This document shows, piece after piece, positions 12,341 through 25,939 of a stretch of 64,000 nt of DNA; positions within the stretch are counted from its first letter, which is position 1; each line of letters starts with the position of its first letter. The stretch is taken from NCBI GenBank assembly GCA_030620095.1, contig JAUTXW010002448.1, positions 256,501 through 320,500 of the forward strand, read 5' to 3'. The DNA is from Kuschelorhynchus macadamiae. Lineage: Eukaryota; Arthropoda; Insecta; Coleoptera; Curculionidae. The notes below the pieces were generated by a model that saw nothing but the letters and a program-made list of their open reading frames with translations, was not told the DNA's origin and searched no databases. The position numbers and the translations under genes are program-made.

Positions 12341-13437
12341 TTGGTTAACATTAGGACTGAATATGACTTAATAGCAGAAAAATTTTCTATATTTGGATGA
12401 ATACTATTTTTGTTAATACGGTTATATAAAAAATGAATTGACTCATACAAATATAAACATTTGTCTACTCGCATCCTTAACCCTTAAATTTCTCAAATAT
12501 TCTTCAATTGTCTCTATAGCAATAAAACAGTCATCAAAATAAATCTAAATAAATTTTTATCATATCACCGAAAATTTCATTTATAAATGTACTCGGACTA
12601 GAATTTAAATCAACAGGCATTTTCACAAACCAGGAGTTACAAAGAGAAGTATATTAATTGACTTTCAATCCATTTGTACATGTTAAAAAGCATTTTTTAA
12701 CAAACTTCGCAAAATACTTATTTCTGTATTTGTCTAAATGGTCATCGATCAAAGGTAACGGAAACTATCCGAAGATACACAGTTTAATTCATGGATTCAA
12801 TATATTTATCATTTTATAAATATGTATATAATTGGCTCACCAAGAATAGGCACTAGACAAAATGACTTTGTTGTTCGACAAGCAATCGAAATAAATCTCA
12901 TTTTTCACCGTAATGAAAACTAATTAATTCTACACCTCTTTCGTTTTAGTTCCGCATAAATCAGGACTTTGTTCCCTTTCCAATTACGAGGGTTACCCGT
13001 CACGATTAAGTCATGATTCAGCTTGATTAACCGAATATAAAAGTAAGCTGATCTGCATGGTGATTTACCGGTAATTACCACTGATTTGGATATATTGATT
13101 AAATAGGTAAATTGTTCAAGTAGTTTTAACCAGAAGTTCCTGACTAATAACTTAATTTGAGATTTAAGGAGAGGTAATTATATTTATTGTTTTCGTTTGT
13201 ATTATATTCTGATAAAATATAAATTAGTCATTTAAAAATAAATACCTATGCATATTGTAGCTCCTTAACTAGAAAAGAACGTTTAAGAATTTCTAGACTG
13301 AAAAAAGTTGCTTAGGACTCGCACCCGATATTGCATAATTAAGAAAGTTATTGTACTCAAGGACACCACATTCAGTCAAATTTCATATGATATATCCGCC
13401 TATCATTGTGACAACAAAATTGTTTGAGGTGTTTTTA

Positions 13438-13842
13438 AAGGCCGTTTTACATGCTGCAATTCTTTCTTGCAAGTTGAATATAAATGAAAATAGTCTTGAA
13501 CAAAGGCATGCGCAGTTTGACAAAAGGTACAAATGACTTGCCACTGCCCATGCTTTTGTTCAAGACTATTGTAACCTGCAAGAAAGAATTCTTCTTTGCA
13601 ATGCAATAGTCTTGAACAAAGGCATGCGCAGTTTGACAAAAGGTACAAACGACTTGCCACTGCCCATGCTTTTGTTCCAGACTATTGCAACCTGCAAGAA
13701 AGAATTCTTCTTTGCAATGCAATAGTCTTGAACAAAGGCATGCGCAGTTTGACAAAAGGTACAAATGTTTTGCCACTGCGCATGCTTTTCTTCAAGACTA
13801 TTGCAACTTGCAAGAAAGAATTGCAGCATGTAAAACGGCCTT
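13438..13842. mobile_element. Foldback/MITE element with perfect 39-bp terminal inverted repeats
   Basis: Positions 13438-13476 (starting aaggccgttttacatgctgc) are the exact reverse complement of 13804-13842 (ending catgtaaaacggcctt). Between them lie three 116-bp units, listed separately. A TTAA is present at both borders (13435-13438 and 13841-13844), so a TTAA target as in piggyBac-type insertion is possible, although the two ends differ by one base there. It has no transposase and is therefore non-autonomous. The many overlapping ORFs of 61-111 codons here are by-products of the tandem repeat. Confidence 0.85.
13489..13836. repeat. Three 116-bp tandem units, each itself a foldback
   Basis: Units start with 'aatagtcttgaacaaaggca' at 13489, 13605 and 13721, an exact spacing of 116 bp twice. 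Within each unit the start pairs with a later 'tgcttttgttcaagactatt', so each unit folds on itself. Units 1 and 2 are joined to the next by 'gcaagaaagaattcttcttt'; unit 3 runs directly into the right terminal repeat. Confidence 0.85.
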
Positions 13843-14180
13843 AAGAAACACGGCTCGAAATTTTGGAAGAACCAACATTCCTATAGTACCCTTTTGTTAT
13901 AAATCCATATAATGTTAATAAAATCAAAATGAATATGTTATTATTGAAGTAAAAATATAAGTTAACCCTAAATATATGAATATTACATACATCAGGATTC
14001 AATTTGAGTGAAAGATTGGTAATGGTGACGCGTGTTTCTCTCTTTAAGATCGTGATCACACCTGAGAGATCAAAACTTACTCCTAAACTTGTAATAATGA
14101 AACTAAAACATTCTCTTAAGCTAAAATGTATGCATAAGCGAAGAACATATCTACATAGAATAAAAGCTTTCGGCAATTAA

Positions 14181-14316
14181 GAAATCATGATTCTTGGGAT
14201 TAGACCGTGTCAAATTGGAAATACTAACCGACGTTTCGGCTTCGATTGCATAAGACATCTTCCGGGATCTTTACTCTACGAGATCTGACCACTGAACTTG
14301 GAGAGATTCAGGCGGT
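14181..14316. repeat. PLE terminal repeat, low-coordinate copy of an inverted pair
   Basis: This stretch matches the reverse complement of 15559-15700 over about 135 bp, with a perfect 29-bp core (14191-14219 against 15662-15690) and recognisable divergence beyond it. Penelope-like elements are known to carry terminal repeats in direct or inverted arrangement (pseudo-LTRs). It includes the minus-strand motif CGAAACGTC at about 14229-14237, shared with other PLE-like termini in this window. Confidence 0.8.
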
Positions 14317-14324
14317 CTTTTATA
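14291..14324 (-). promoter_or_regulatory. TATA box and initiator in a PLE terminal repeat
   Basis: On the minus strand TATAAAAGAC starts at 14324 and TTCAGT has its A at 14293, 31 bases downstream. That is the expected spacing for a TATA plus arthropod initiator (TCAGTY) promoter. The TATA box overlaps the end of the GIY-YIG ORF, so it would transcribe whatever lies further down the minus strand, as in head-to-tail PLE copies. Confidence 0.6.
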
Positions 14325-15560
14325 CCCGACTTGTGCTCGCCGAATTGTGAACCTGGATTAAGGTCGCTTTCCACGAGCGATGTAGATCATAACCCGTATT
14401 TCTGTTAAAGTATTTTGTATGTTTAAAAATTTCAATAGCTTCTCTAAATTTTCGTTTATAAAATCCTGGAACCGATGCTAGAATCTTGGTTTTAATACAT
14501 AGTTCACATTGCTTAAGTCTAGTGGATACTGAGCGTCCTGTTTCTTCCACATACACTTCTCCACAGGAGCAACGAATTTTATATACTCCTTCTGTTTGAA
14601 AAAGTAAAACATCTTTTGGGGATTGCAAGCATTTTCCAATCTTCTTATGTGTATTGAAGATTGTACGTATGTTAGGAGTTGGATTACTATATATTTGAAT
14701 TGAACTCGTAATATCTTCAGTGAAATAGCCATTTCCTCTCAGAGCTTCGGTCAATTTCGATGTTTCCGATGTTAGAGAATCTTGATCGGAAATCGAAATG
14801 GCTCTAAATACTAGTGAGTTAAAAACCGATTTCTTTTGTGCTGGGAATTTGCATTTAAGTACCTATTTGTGTCCGTCGGTTTTCTATACACAATATGTCC
14901 TTATGTATCATATTCGTTCGTTTAAACAAATACATCTAGAAAGGAAATCGTTCTATTAGATTCAATTTCCGTTGTGAATATAATATTATGATGTCGATTA
15001 AAGTGGTCCAGAAATATAAGAAGATTATCCTGTCCATGAGGCCATAGAACAAAAGTATGGTCTACATATCTTAACCAGTGTTTTGGTTTTAGTAGACCGG
15101 ATGTTACAGCAATATCTTCAAAGGCTTCCATAAAAATATTCGCTACCATAGGTGATAGAGGAGATCCCATGACGGTCCCTGAAGTCTGTTCATAATAGGT
15201 TCTTTGAAAAATTAAATAAGTGGATTTAAAACAAGCTTCCACTATTAAGTTATTGTCTAGGTTATTATGGACCAACGTATGATACAGTGAAATTAGGTCG
15301 CTAACAGGGACATTAGTTTAAAATAATTCTACATAGAAACTGACCAAAATATCTTTCGGATTCGACTGGATTGCCTTAAGTTTTTCCACGCAATATAAAA
15401 AGTTTTCTATAAAAGAATCTGTTTTTTCCAGTAATTGGATTAAAAACATTTGAAACATTTTTACCAAGTTTGTATGTGGGTGAGTGTATTGTACTAACGA
15501 TCGGTTAAAGTGGTTCATTGTTCTTGTGTATCTTGAGAAGATATTTGGGGTCTTGGAGCC
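14320..15560 (-). pseudogene. Penelope-like element: reverse transcriptase plus GIY-YIG endonuclease, decayed
   Basis: From high to low coordinates: an RT segment (15318-15518) ending 'ILVSFYVELF', where the family has FDV..LF; a palm segment (14922-15275) with MGSPLSPMVANIFME (residues about 36-50) and RYVDHTFVLWPHG (about 69-81), where the family has YVDD; and a C-terminal piece (14320-14754) with a GIY-YIG nuclease start EGVYKI (about 55-60) and YVEETGR (about 68-74), where the usual glycine is Glu. Two of the catalytic Asp positions (FDV to FYV, YVDD to YVDH) are lost, and frames are broken between pieces. The RT N-terminal region is absent. This is a dead PLE bounded by inverted terminal repeats. 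PLEs copy RNA into DNA at the target using RT plus a GIY-YIG nick. Confidence 0.9.
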
Positions 15561-15700
15561 GCTACCTGAATTTCTCCGAGCTCATTCATTGTTCAGATTT
15601 CGTGGAGTAAAGATCCCTAAAAATGTCTTGTGCAATCGAAGGCGAAATATCAGATAGTAACTCCAATTTGACACGGTCTAATCCCAAGAACCATGGTTTC
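15559..15700. repeat. PLE terminal repeat, high-coordinate inverted copy
   Basis: Inverted partner of 14181-14316. The first 29-bp core (15662-15690) is perfect, and the rest shows substitutions and small indels. The copy sits at the 5' side of the minus-strand PLE, in the opposite orientation to the 3' repeat. Confidence 0.8.
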
Positions 15701-16469
15701 CTAATATATCTACATATTAACAAATAAAAGATGAGATTATATTAGTTGCCTATATACTAAAAATGATGACCCATATGTTTTTAAAAAAAGAAGATATTAT
15801 TTTGGTTCGTGTTGGATTTTTTCCGTAGTAAATAAGATGTTTGCTTCCAGAAGTAACATGTTCATAGAAGTAACTGTTTTGGACGAGTCAAAGTTAGTGA
15901 AAATACTTACCATTTCGTTTATTACAGGTAAACACAGGTAACAATGAGATTAATAGATTATATGGTAAAGAAGGTAAAATACGATAATAATTCATAGTTG
16001 ACAAGATGTCTACTAGTATAAAAACCAGCAAATGAAATATGATATGAAAGAGCATGGTAAAAAATAAGTCATTAGTAATAAGAAAACAATCCAAAAACTT
16101 GATTTCAGATAATTACAAATACACAACTGTAGTAGAAAGACTATTTTTGTAATAGTTATGTCAGAGTTTGTATACTTACTAATCTGGCTTTATGTTCTTA
16201 TACTCCCGTAGATATAAATTTCTCCTCACTGTTCGATATTTATAGCATAACAACCACTACCGTGTAAAAGATATGAGTCTGTTTTAAGACGAACGATCTA
16301 TTTTGCCCTTAATGTTATCGATATGTTTTTTGCGCTTATTTGTCGTATTTAAGACAATATTGAAATGTAGCCACTTACAGAGTTGAGTGTATACTTATGA
16401 AAGAAATTGGGAAACATATTAAGCATAATTATAATTAACACACTATATAATAAATTGGCTTTTTATAAA
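15701..16469. other. No recognisable feature
   Basis: AT-rich sequence between the PLE and the next PLE-like terminus; nothing I can assign. Confidence 0.4.
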
Positions 16470-16489
16470 AATGTTTTCGTTTTTAATTA

Positions 16490-16545
16490 AAACTTGACTA
16501 ACGGGATTCGTAACCATAAGATCTTCATCACTTGAACCTAAATTT
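16490..16545 (-). repeat. PLE-like terminus with a degenerate hammerhead-type core
   Basis: Read on the minus strand this gives TGATGAAGATC, a spacer, then TACGAATCCCGTTAGTC. PLE terminal repeats are known to carry hammerhead ribozymes (CUGAUGA ... GAAA). Here the first motif lacks its leading C (GTGATGA) and the second reads CGAAT, so a working ribozyme is unlikely. Assignment rests on resemblance to the other termini here. Confidence 0.35.
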
Positions 16546-16618
16546 ACTCCATGTAATTTAAGTTCATAATTATATGGACTTAAGAAAACATACTGCCTTG
16601 CCGAGGGTCTCATCTGTT

Positions 16619-16652
16619 TATAAAAGAGGCAGGGATATAACCCTTGTCAGTG
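16619..16652 (+). promoter_or_regulatory. Candidate TATA box and initiator
   Basis: TATAAAAGA at 16619-16627 is followed by TCAGTG at 16647-16652, with the A 30 bases from the start of the TATA box. It lies next to the PLE-like terminus at 16490-16545 but points away from that motif. It could be a real element promoter or a chance match in AT-rich DNA. Confidence 0.35.
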
Positions 16653-16699
16653 TTGACACATTTAACTACCCATCACGAATTTCCCAAATAGTGTAACTC

Positions 16700-19339
<2,640 letters not shown>

Positions 19340-19679
19340 GTTCAAATATCAATCAAAATAAAGTATTGGACTAAACAGGTGGGCTGAGGACGCACCGCTT
19401 AGTCACACTTTGGAACATAGCAAGAAATTTCAATTTAATAAGCCATCTAGGACTGATTTGTCGAGGAAGCAAGTAACCGAAATTTGTAATAGTAGTGCGA
19501 GACCACTAAGGCGAAATATATACGGTTAGTTCTCGGTGTTCTTAAGGAAGCTGCTTTTGTCTGGTGTGATATTCTGGGTTTATAGTAAGGTCAGGGACAT
19601 TCTCTGAGAAAGCGGGATATTAGATTTGTAGAGGAGAAATTACGAGCGAGCGAAAATAATCTCTCTGGTGTATTCTACT

Positions 19680-20145
19680 AAAACACCGTGTAAATGTGCT
19701 TTTTTGGCTTTTTCGCAACTGAATAAAAATATCTGACTCTAAATTGATTGAAGCAAATATTTAATAAAATTACATATCTCAACATGTAGACTAGTCTGTC
19801 TACGGAATGTTTCGATACATAATATCAATAATATTATTTAACGAAACATAAAAAGTTGTATCATTTACCTTAAGTTTTTATAGACTCATAGCATTTGTAC
19901 AAGTGCTTTCATCCTGTCGTGACTCATCAGCGCTCCCATCGTAAGAAAGAAACATTAAATAACAGAAAAGATTTGATTTCAAAATTTTTAAATTTTTCAG
20001 TTTGACATGTAACCTAGAAACGAAAAAAAATATAGCTAGCCGCTATCTATAATGTTATTTTTAAATGTATTTAGATTATTTGTTGTGTTTTGAATGACAA
20101 ACAAAAATATTATTTTGGCTTTTTCGCAACTGAATAAAAATAAAG
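19680..20145. repeat. Dispersed repeat family B, copy 1
   Basis: Contains 'catttgtacaagtgctttca', 'catcgtaagaaagaaac', 'agtttgacatgtaacctagaaacga' and 'atgacaaacaaaaat'. The same ordered blocks recur at 29.05-29.39 kb inside the left palindrome arm and its mirror. A phrase 'ggctttttcgcaactgaataaaaat' occurs twice here (about 19709 and 20118), which suggests a direct duplication at the edges. Non-coding. Confidence 0.65.
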
Positions 20146-20554
20146 TCTGGCACATAGGTATGAACGCGTGAAACGAATGCAGGTAAAAAATTATTATAGT
20201 TGTTTCAAATTACTTTTTTTAATGCATCAGGGATTGAAATGAAATAGCAAAAATAATATTGACGGGTATCGGTAGACGTCAAGGTAGTCAGGATGCCTGT
20301 GATTAACAGATTTCAAAACCCCAGCCCGTTCAACGATCAATTATTATGAAATAGGCTTGTTCGGCGCGGATGACGTGGAAAAGACGAAGACAAAAGATGC
20401 CTTGGATTGAATTATGGACGGGCCAGGGTCTGAAATCGGAGAATTGCACTCCTGGGCGGAGTTTTCTAACCAGTGGTGTGCGATATTTAATTAACATATA
20501 GCGATAGATAAACTGGTAAAATTGTGGTACGAAATTAAGATATTTGCAATCGCC

Positions 20555-21100
20555 AAAAAAATCACCCTCCCAGGTTTTATGTTTTATCTTCCCTAGATAT
20601 CAAAAAACATATATTTTCATTTCTATCAGTGTGGCTGTCTGTCTGCCGGTTCGCGAAATAGTTACAAAACAACTTACCCAATTAATTTCAAATTTTGGAC
20701 AACAATTTAGGGTTATATGAGGATGACCTGGTGATATTTTGGAAATATTACTAAAAAACTTATTTCCAATTTATCACAAAAAAGAAATGTTACATAGAAA
20801 TGAAGTGGTAACATTTTGGTATGCATGCAAGATAGCAAAACAAAATAGCGGCCCAATAAAATAATCAAAAAATCAGCCTGTAAGAACTATTTACTGGATC
20901 AATTTCAATTTTTGCGCGAGCAATAAATGTGATGTAGAAATAAACTGGTAAATTTGTAGTACGAATCCAAGATCTTTATCAACATAAAAGAATAAAATGA
21001 CGGTCTTAAAAAATCAGAATAAAAAAACTTATCCTATTTACTGGTTTAGGTAGAAATTCGTAAAATATTGAAGGAAATTGTTTAAAGGAACAGTACATAT
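20555..21100 (+). repeat. Dispersed repeat family A, copy 2
   Basis: Starts 'aaaatcaccctcccaggttt' followed by 'cttccctagatatc', 'gtctgtctgccggttcgcg' and 'cttacccaattaatttcaaa'. It contains internal units with 'ggtaacattttggtatg' and 'aaacaaaatagcggcc'. More diverged than the copy at 40.45 kb. Confidence 0.7.
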
Positions 21101-21189
21101 TCACGAAGAAATGGACATAGTGAAATGGTGGGTAGTATAGACCAAGGGCCTTTCATATTTGAAATTAAAAAAATTTCTAAATTCATCCT

Positions 21190-21410
21190 TAACTCATATA
21201 CAGGGAGATTTGTCAAAACCTCCTAAATTTTTAAAAATAAATATCTCAGGCACTAGTGGACTTATTTTAATGAAATTTTGCACATGATTAGAGGTACCTG
21301 GGACTAACCTAAAATTGGTACACGACTGGAAAAAAAATTAGGTTCGGACACAATTTTTTAAATTTTTTTGTACAGGGTGTCTCATTTTGGGTACTTTTGC
21401 AGGGTACCTC
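21190..21410. repeat. 'tacagggtgt' repeat fragment
   Basis: Flanked by 'tacagggagatttgtcaaaa' at about 21199 and 'gtacagggtgtctcattt' at about 21372, in the same orientation. The inside is AT-rich and non-coding. Related by end motif to 2525, 12158 and 50800. Confidence 0.4.
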
Positions 21411-21498
21411 CGTTATTTGTATAGATAGAAAGTTGAGGTTTTCGCGAGAGTGTGCTACTTTTTCGTAAAAGTATATATTGGACTGTGTTATGTTTGTT

Positions 21499-21740
21499 TC
21501 AAATAAGGGGGATCTTTTTAATAACTTTAATTAGAGACACCAATATACCACCAGAAACAACATATTTACTCTGCCAGCACTTCTTAAAGGTCAAGTCATT
21601 ATCCACCCAAATGTCATCAATATAAACAATATTTCGACCCTCTTGGCGATATTTCCTTATGTCATGGATGTACCTATACTTCCAATGCAATATATTGGGT
21701 CCCGCCATCAGTACCTTCTGTATGTACCAGTGAAGGTACA
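21499..21740 (-). pseudogene. DDE (Tc1/mariner-type) transposase fragment
   Basis: An 83-codon minus frame contains 'RKYRQEGRNIVYIDDIWVDN' followed by a KKCWQS segment. This resembles the stretch around the second catalytic aspartate of DDE_3-type transposases, usually LDETW. The Asp remains but Glu-Thr reads Asp-Ile. Nothing of the rest of the transposase is visible on either side, so it is a relic. Confidence 0.55.
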
Positions 21741-21989
21741 TACAGTACACTTACTAAACAAAAATTAAACAATGTATTAAGAAAATTCTTATGTAAAAAG
21801 GCCTTTTACACAATACTTTGCTTCTGACAAAAATGAAATAATAGAATGAATTTTCCTCCCCCCGTGACATATTATTGTTGCCACACTAGACATGTAGGTG
21901 TTTTAATCTGTGAATATATGTATTTTATTCTGTAATTGTAGAAACTGTAAATACAAATGTGAAAACTGAGTATTTTTATCTTACTGTTC

Positions 21990-22238
21990 TGTTTGTTTTT
22001 GTTTTTTTCCTTAATCCAAATTTATTTTCAATGCAGCTACATAGGTAGTTAACGCTTGATTCTAGGTATTTGTGATATGATAAATTCTAAGATGCAGGAA
22101 AAAGGCAAGGTATTTTATATATGCCGCTATTTAGTAATTGTAATAATACTTGCTGGCATTGTTCTACGCCCACTGGGGTTTTTGTGTAACTATTTGTTAT
22201 ATTTTGGAATTTAAATAAATGCTTATCTATCTATCTAT
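21990..22238 (+). repeat. LINE 3' end with (TCTA)n tail
   Basis: An AT-rich 3'-UTR-like stretch ends in 'aataaatgcttatctatcta' and then a short (TCTA) repeat at about 22224-22238. Simple tetranucleotide tails are typical of several insect LINE families. No coding part is attached. Confidence 0.5.
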
Positions 22239-22401
22239 CAAATTTTTTACCAAAATTTAAAATAAATCGGATAAAGTTATTAGTTGATTATGTTTTTTTC
22301 TTTATCTAAGTATATAAACCTATATTTTAAAAAAATTAAAAACGATTTTAAAATGTTATGCATTATCTAGACAGATATTTTGGCAACTGATATATTTTTT
22401 T

Positions 22402-22612
22402 CTAATTATATAGCAATACACTAATACACAATTCCTAAACTCTATTTTTTATTATACCTGCTGAAGTTTTAGGCAGGCCTGTGAATAGACAGCAAACAGT
22501 CTAGAATTATATAGCAATACTCTAATACACAATAATTCTTAAATACGGTCTTTTAATATTTCAGCTAAAGTATTTAGGCCCTATGCATAGAGAGGAAACA
22601 GGCTAGATTTTA
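22402..22612. repeat. Diverged tandem duplication of about 100 bp
   Basis: 'attatatagcaatac' followed by 'ctaatacacaa' appears at about 22405 and again at about 22503. Both copies are followed by a 'gaagttttaggc / aaagtatttaggc' block and 'agaca/gagag..aaacag.ctag'. Two diverged units. Confidence 0.6.
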
Positions 22613-23053
22613 CCTCACCTCTCCATTGCGTCGCTGTTTTAGAAACATGTGCCATACTTTATCTAGTTTTAAATTGATTTAAGCAAATATTATCTCTTGT
22701 AGAGACTAGGTATGTTTAATCTGTTCATTTATTTTTGAGATTCACTGTAGAGCTTACCTCGAAATAAACACATTTCAGCAAAAAAAAATTGCGGCTGAAC
22801 AACTTTTCTGCAAAAAATAAACATAACAAATAGATATAAACTAATCTTGTAAGGTACTATAAGTTGTACACATTTAATTATATTAAAATTGCATGCAGAA
22901 TGGACAATTAGAGTATATTGTCATATAATACTGTTTTTTAAGTTCAGTTTTTAAAGAACTGATATTAAAAATGTATCAACAGAATATGTTGGTTGTCGAA
23001 CTAAAAAATTCATGAAGCAATGTTCCCAAGTGTAATTCTATTTTGTCATATAT

Positions 23054-23255
23054 AATACCACAAGAGAGAAAATTTTGTCGGCAAAATTTTCCGATTGTTT
23101 ATGAAAGTTTGTTGCTTGGTGATTTCGTGAATGACATTTCGTAACGAGTAGCGAGTGATTTTGAAAAATGTCATGAGCGAAATTACCAAAAAGCAACAAA
23201 CTTGAATATACAAGAGAAAAATTTTACCTTTTTTAATTTTTTCTCGCGTGGTATT
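23054..23255. mobile_element. Foldback element of about 200 bp
   Basis: The ends 'aataccac' (23054) and 'gtggtatt' (23255) are inverted. The arms continue to pair: 'gagagaaaattttgtc' with its counterpart near 23215-23245, and 'aagtttgttgct..ggtgatttcg' (about 23105) with 'cgaaattaccaaaaagcaac' and aaactt (about 23178-23203). Most of the element folds into one long imperfect hairpin. Non-coding. Confidence 0.7.
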
Positions 23256-24094
23256 CGACATGATTATTTCACGAGAACAATGTCTAACCATATATAATAT
23301 CGAATATAAGAAATAATTGCTACGCTTACGAAAACTCATCCAAATAGAGGTGGGTAGTTCGTGAACGAACTAGTTCAAATGTACTAGTTTCTTTCGTGAA
23401 CGAGATGAACTACTCGTGACCGTCCGAAAGACTCGTTCAGTAGTCCATTGTCATTGCAAACAAAATAAAAAGACATCAGGGTCTCTTTCTCTTTTCGTGA
23501 ACGAAATTGAGCGAACGATAAATATCGAACGTGCTAGTTCACGAAACACACTGTACTGTTAAATAACCGATAGCGGTAATGAAGACGCGGCTTGACGTTA
23601 TCGAGTCGTTATGTTGTTATCACAATGTGTCATGTTTATATTTTTAAAAAGGTCGATAACAATCCGGTAGTTCTCTTTTCGGCATTAACTAGCTAAGGAA
23701 ACATTTTACTCTCAAAGCACCTACCAAACACAAAGTATATCAGATGAACATTTATAATACGATAGGAATCACTGAAGTCGTATTTTGTCTTTTCTTAGTC
23801 CCCCCAAGCTACAGTCCACCAACCACTTTTGCACCAAAGAAACTTTTTAGTACAATTTTGTACATTTTTGGTACATCTGAAAAACTGTCTAAGACAGTGC
23901 GGCAACACCGGTCGGTGTGTGGTGCCTTTTCTTTTGTGTTTGTCTTTGTCATTTTGATATGCTGCGTTTTAAGACAAGAGCGGTATCGATTAAATAATAA
24001 AAAGTCAAACGTATTATACTTTTGGTTGTTTACCGACACTTAACCTTTATTAGTGATTTATTGCTTATAAATTTATAAGATAAATAGCTACAAA

Positions 24095-25939
24095 ATGCCA
24101 AAACCAAGGAAACGATGTGATGTATGGATGCATTTTGAAGAAGTAGCCGGCAATGCTAATCAAGCAAAATGTAGCTATTGTAAGAAGATGTTGTCTATAT
24201 CTGGTGGATCTGTGGCAAATTTAACTAGGCATTTAAAAATAGTACACCCCACTATTTTAATCAAACGAAATGGCGAATCTTCCACTGGAGCTGATGAGGC
24301 ACTTCTTCAACGCGAATCTCAAGATCAAAAAGTAATAATGATAGATAATAAATCATAACCGTATAATAATTATGCTTATCTACATTGTAGGGCCCAGTAA
24401 ATACAACGAAATTGAATAATAATGCTAGCAGTAGTAATGAACTCGAGAGAAAGACATCTAAATTACAATCAGATATGACGACATTTGTATGTTATACTAA
24501 ACCTGTACCTATATTTAAATATAAGGAACTAGATACTCAAATACTGCGTATGATCGTTAAACGGTATTATCAATTTTCTATTGTTGAAGATCCAGAATTC
24601 ATCAAATTATTGGAAATGGCAATTCCGTTTGATGACGCAGGTTTATGAAAAAACTCGTGAGAAAATTCAGACTGAGCTTAACTCTGTTAAGTGTGTAAGT
24701 GTAACAACAGATTCGTGGACGTCCTTTAATAACAAAAATTTTACTGCGTTAACCGTGCATTATTTGTTGGAAGAAAATGAAGCTCTCGTATTAAAATCAC
24801 ATTTAATAGACTGTTTTTCCCACAACGAGCGACATACAGCTGATAATTTAGCAATATTACTGAGAGCTAAATTTAATGAATATCAAATAGAGGACAAAAT
24901 TGTTTGCATTGTTAGTGATAATGCGGCCAACATTCTTGCTGCTGTAAGAAATGGGGGCTGGAAATCCCAAAGTTGTTTTGCACATTCAATCAACCTTTTG
25001 GTACAATGTGGCTTAAAACAAATTTCTGACTTAATTAATAAAATAAAATTTCTAGTGATATTTTTTAAACAAAGTTCTTCAGCTCTTGGAAAATTGCAAC
25101 AGGTACAAAAGCAGATGGGATTACCAGAACTGAAATTAAAACAAGATGTTATAACTAGGTGGAATTCGACGAAATGATTGAGAGAGCTGTTTCAATAAAA
25201 GATGCGCTAATTGCAACTTTGGCTCTAGAAAATCCAGGTTTGAATACTGTGAATGCAGCGGAATGGTTACTCATGGAAAAACTCAAACTTAAAAATTTTT
25301 AGAGATATTACCGAAGAAATAAGTGCTGAGAAAAATATGTCCACATCATCCATTATACTCAAAATATTGAACCAGAGCTAAAGTCTGTGCTAGAAATTTT
25401 CCGCCAAACTTTTTTTAAAAAGTTTAATGATGTTGAAGACAATGATATATTAGCTGAATCTACGGTGTTGGATCCTCGCTTCAAGAAATACGGATTCAAA
25501 GATAAAAGGAAATATAATTCTACTGTTGCAACATTACGAAAAAAACTGACTGCTACTATTAATACTGAACAACCTTCTCAAGTCCAACCTGAGCCACACC
25601 CAAAATCAAATTCTTCAATGTGGTCTTTCTTTGACCAAATAGTGAATAATCTTGTCCCAGAAAAAAATCCAACTGCTGCAGCAATTGTAGAATTTGATCG
25701 CTTCTTAAAGGAGCCCATTATTGGCCGCTGCGAGAATTCTTTAGTATGGTGGTATGAGCGCCGTCATGTATATCCAACGACTTACAAATTTATGAAAAGA
25801 CGTCTGTGCATACCTGCCACATCGGTCCCCTGTGAACGAATTTTTTCAAAGGCGGGACAAGTTATAACCGAAAAAAGATCAAGCTAAAATCTAAAAAAGT
25901 TTCCCAAACATTATTTTTAAATAGTAACTTTTAAAGTCC
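24095..25939 (+). pseudogene. hAT transposase with BED zinc finger, frameshifted
   Basis: The ATG at 24095 opens a BED finger: 'VWMHFEEV', 'AKCSYCKK', then 'NLTRHLKIVHP' within residues 10-50. A predicted 59-bp intron (24332-24390, gtaata...ttgtag) joins in frame to the next segment. After DDAG (near 24645) the frame breaks and residues are missing. The catalytic core follows: VTTDSWTS (first Asp), IVSDNAAN (second Asp) and RWNST. A second break lies near 25175, with stops to 25310. The C-terminal dimerisation region runs from 25387: 'LDPRFKKYGF', 'WWYERRHVYPTTYKFMKR', and 'PATSVPCERIFSKAGQ' with the conserved Glu. A last one-base shift near 25885 separates LKSKKVSQ and the stop at about 25939. 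Cut-and-paste transposase, now dead. Confidence 0.9.
24332..24390 (+). other. Predicted 59-bp intron in the hAT transposase
   Basis: GT at 24332 and AG at 24390. Splicing removes the in-frame stop at 24356 and joins residue Lys of QDQK to GPVNTTK in the same frame that continues to 24648. Inferred from frame only. Confidence 0.6.

Noticed and set aside
13403..13912. Overlapping ORFs of 75-109 codons on both strands
   Set aside because: They arise from the 116-bp tandem units, whose length leaves frames open; they are not genes.
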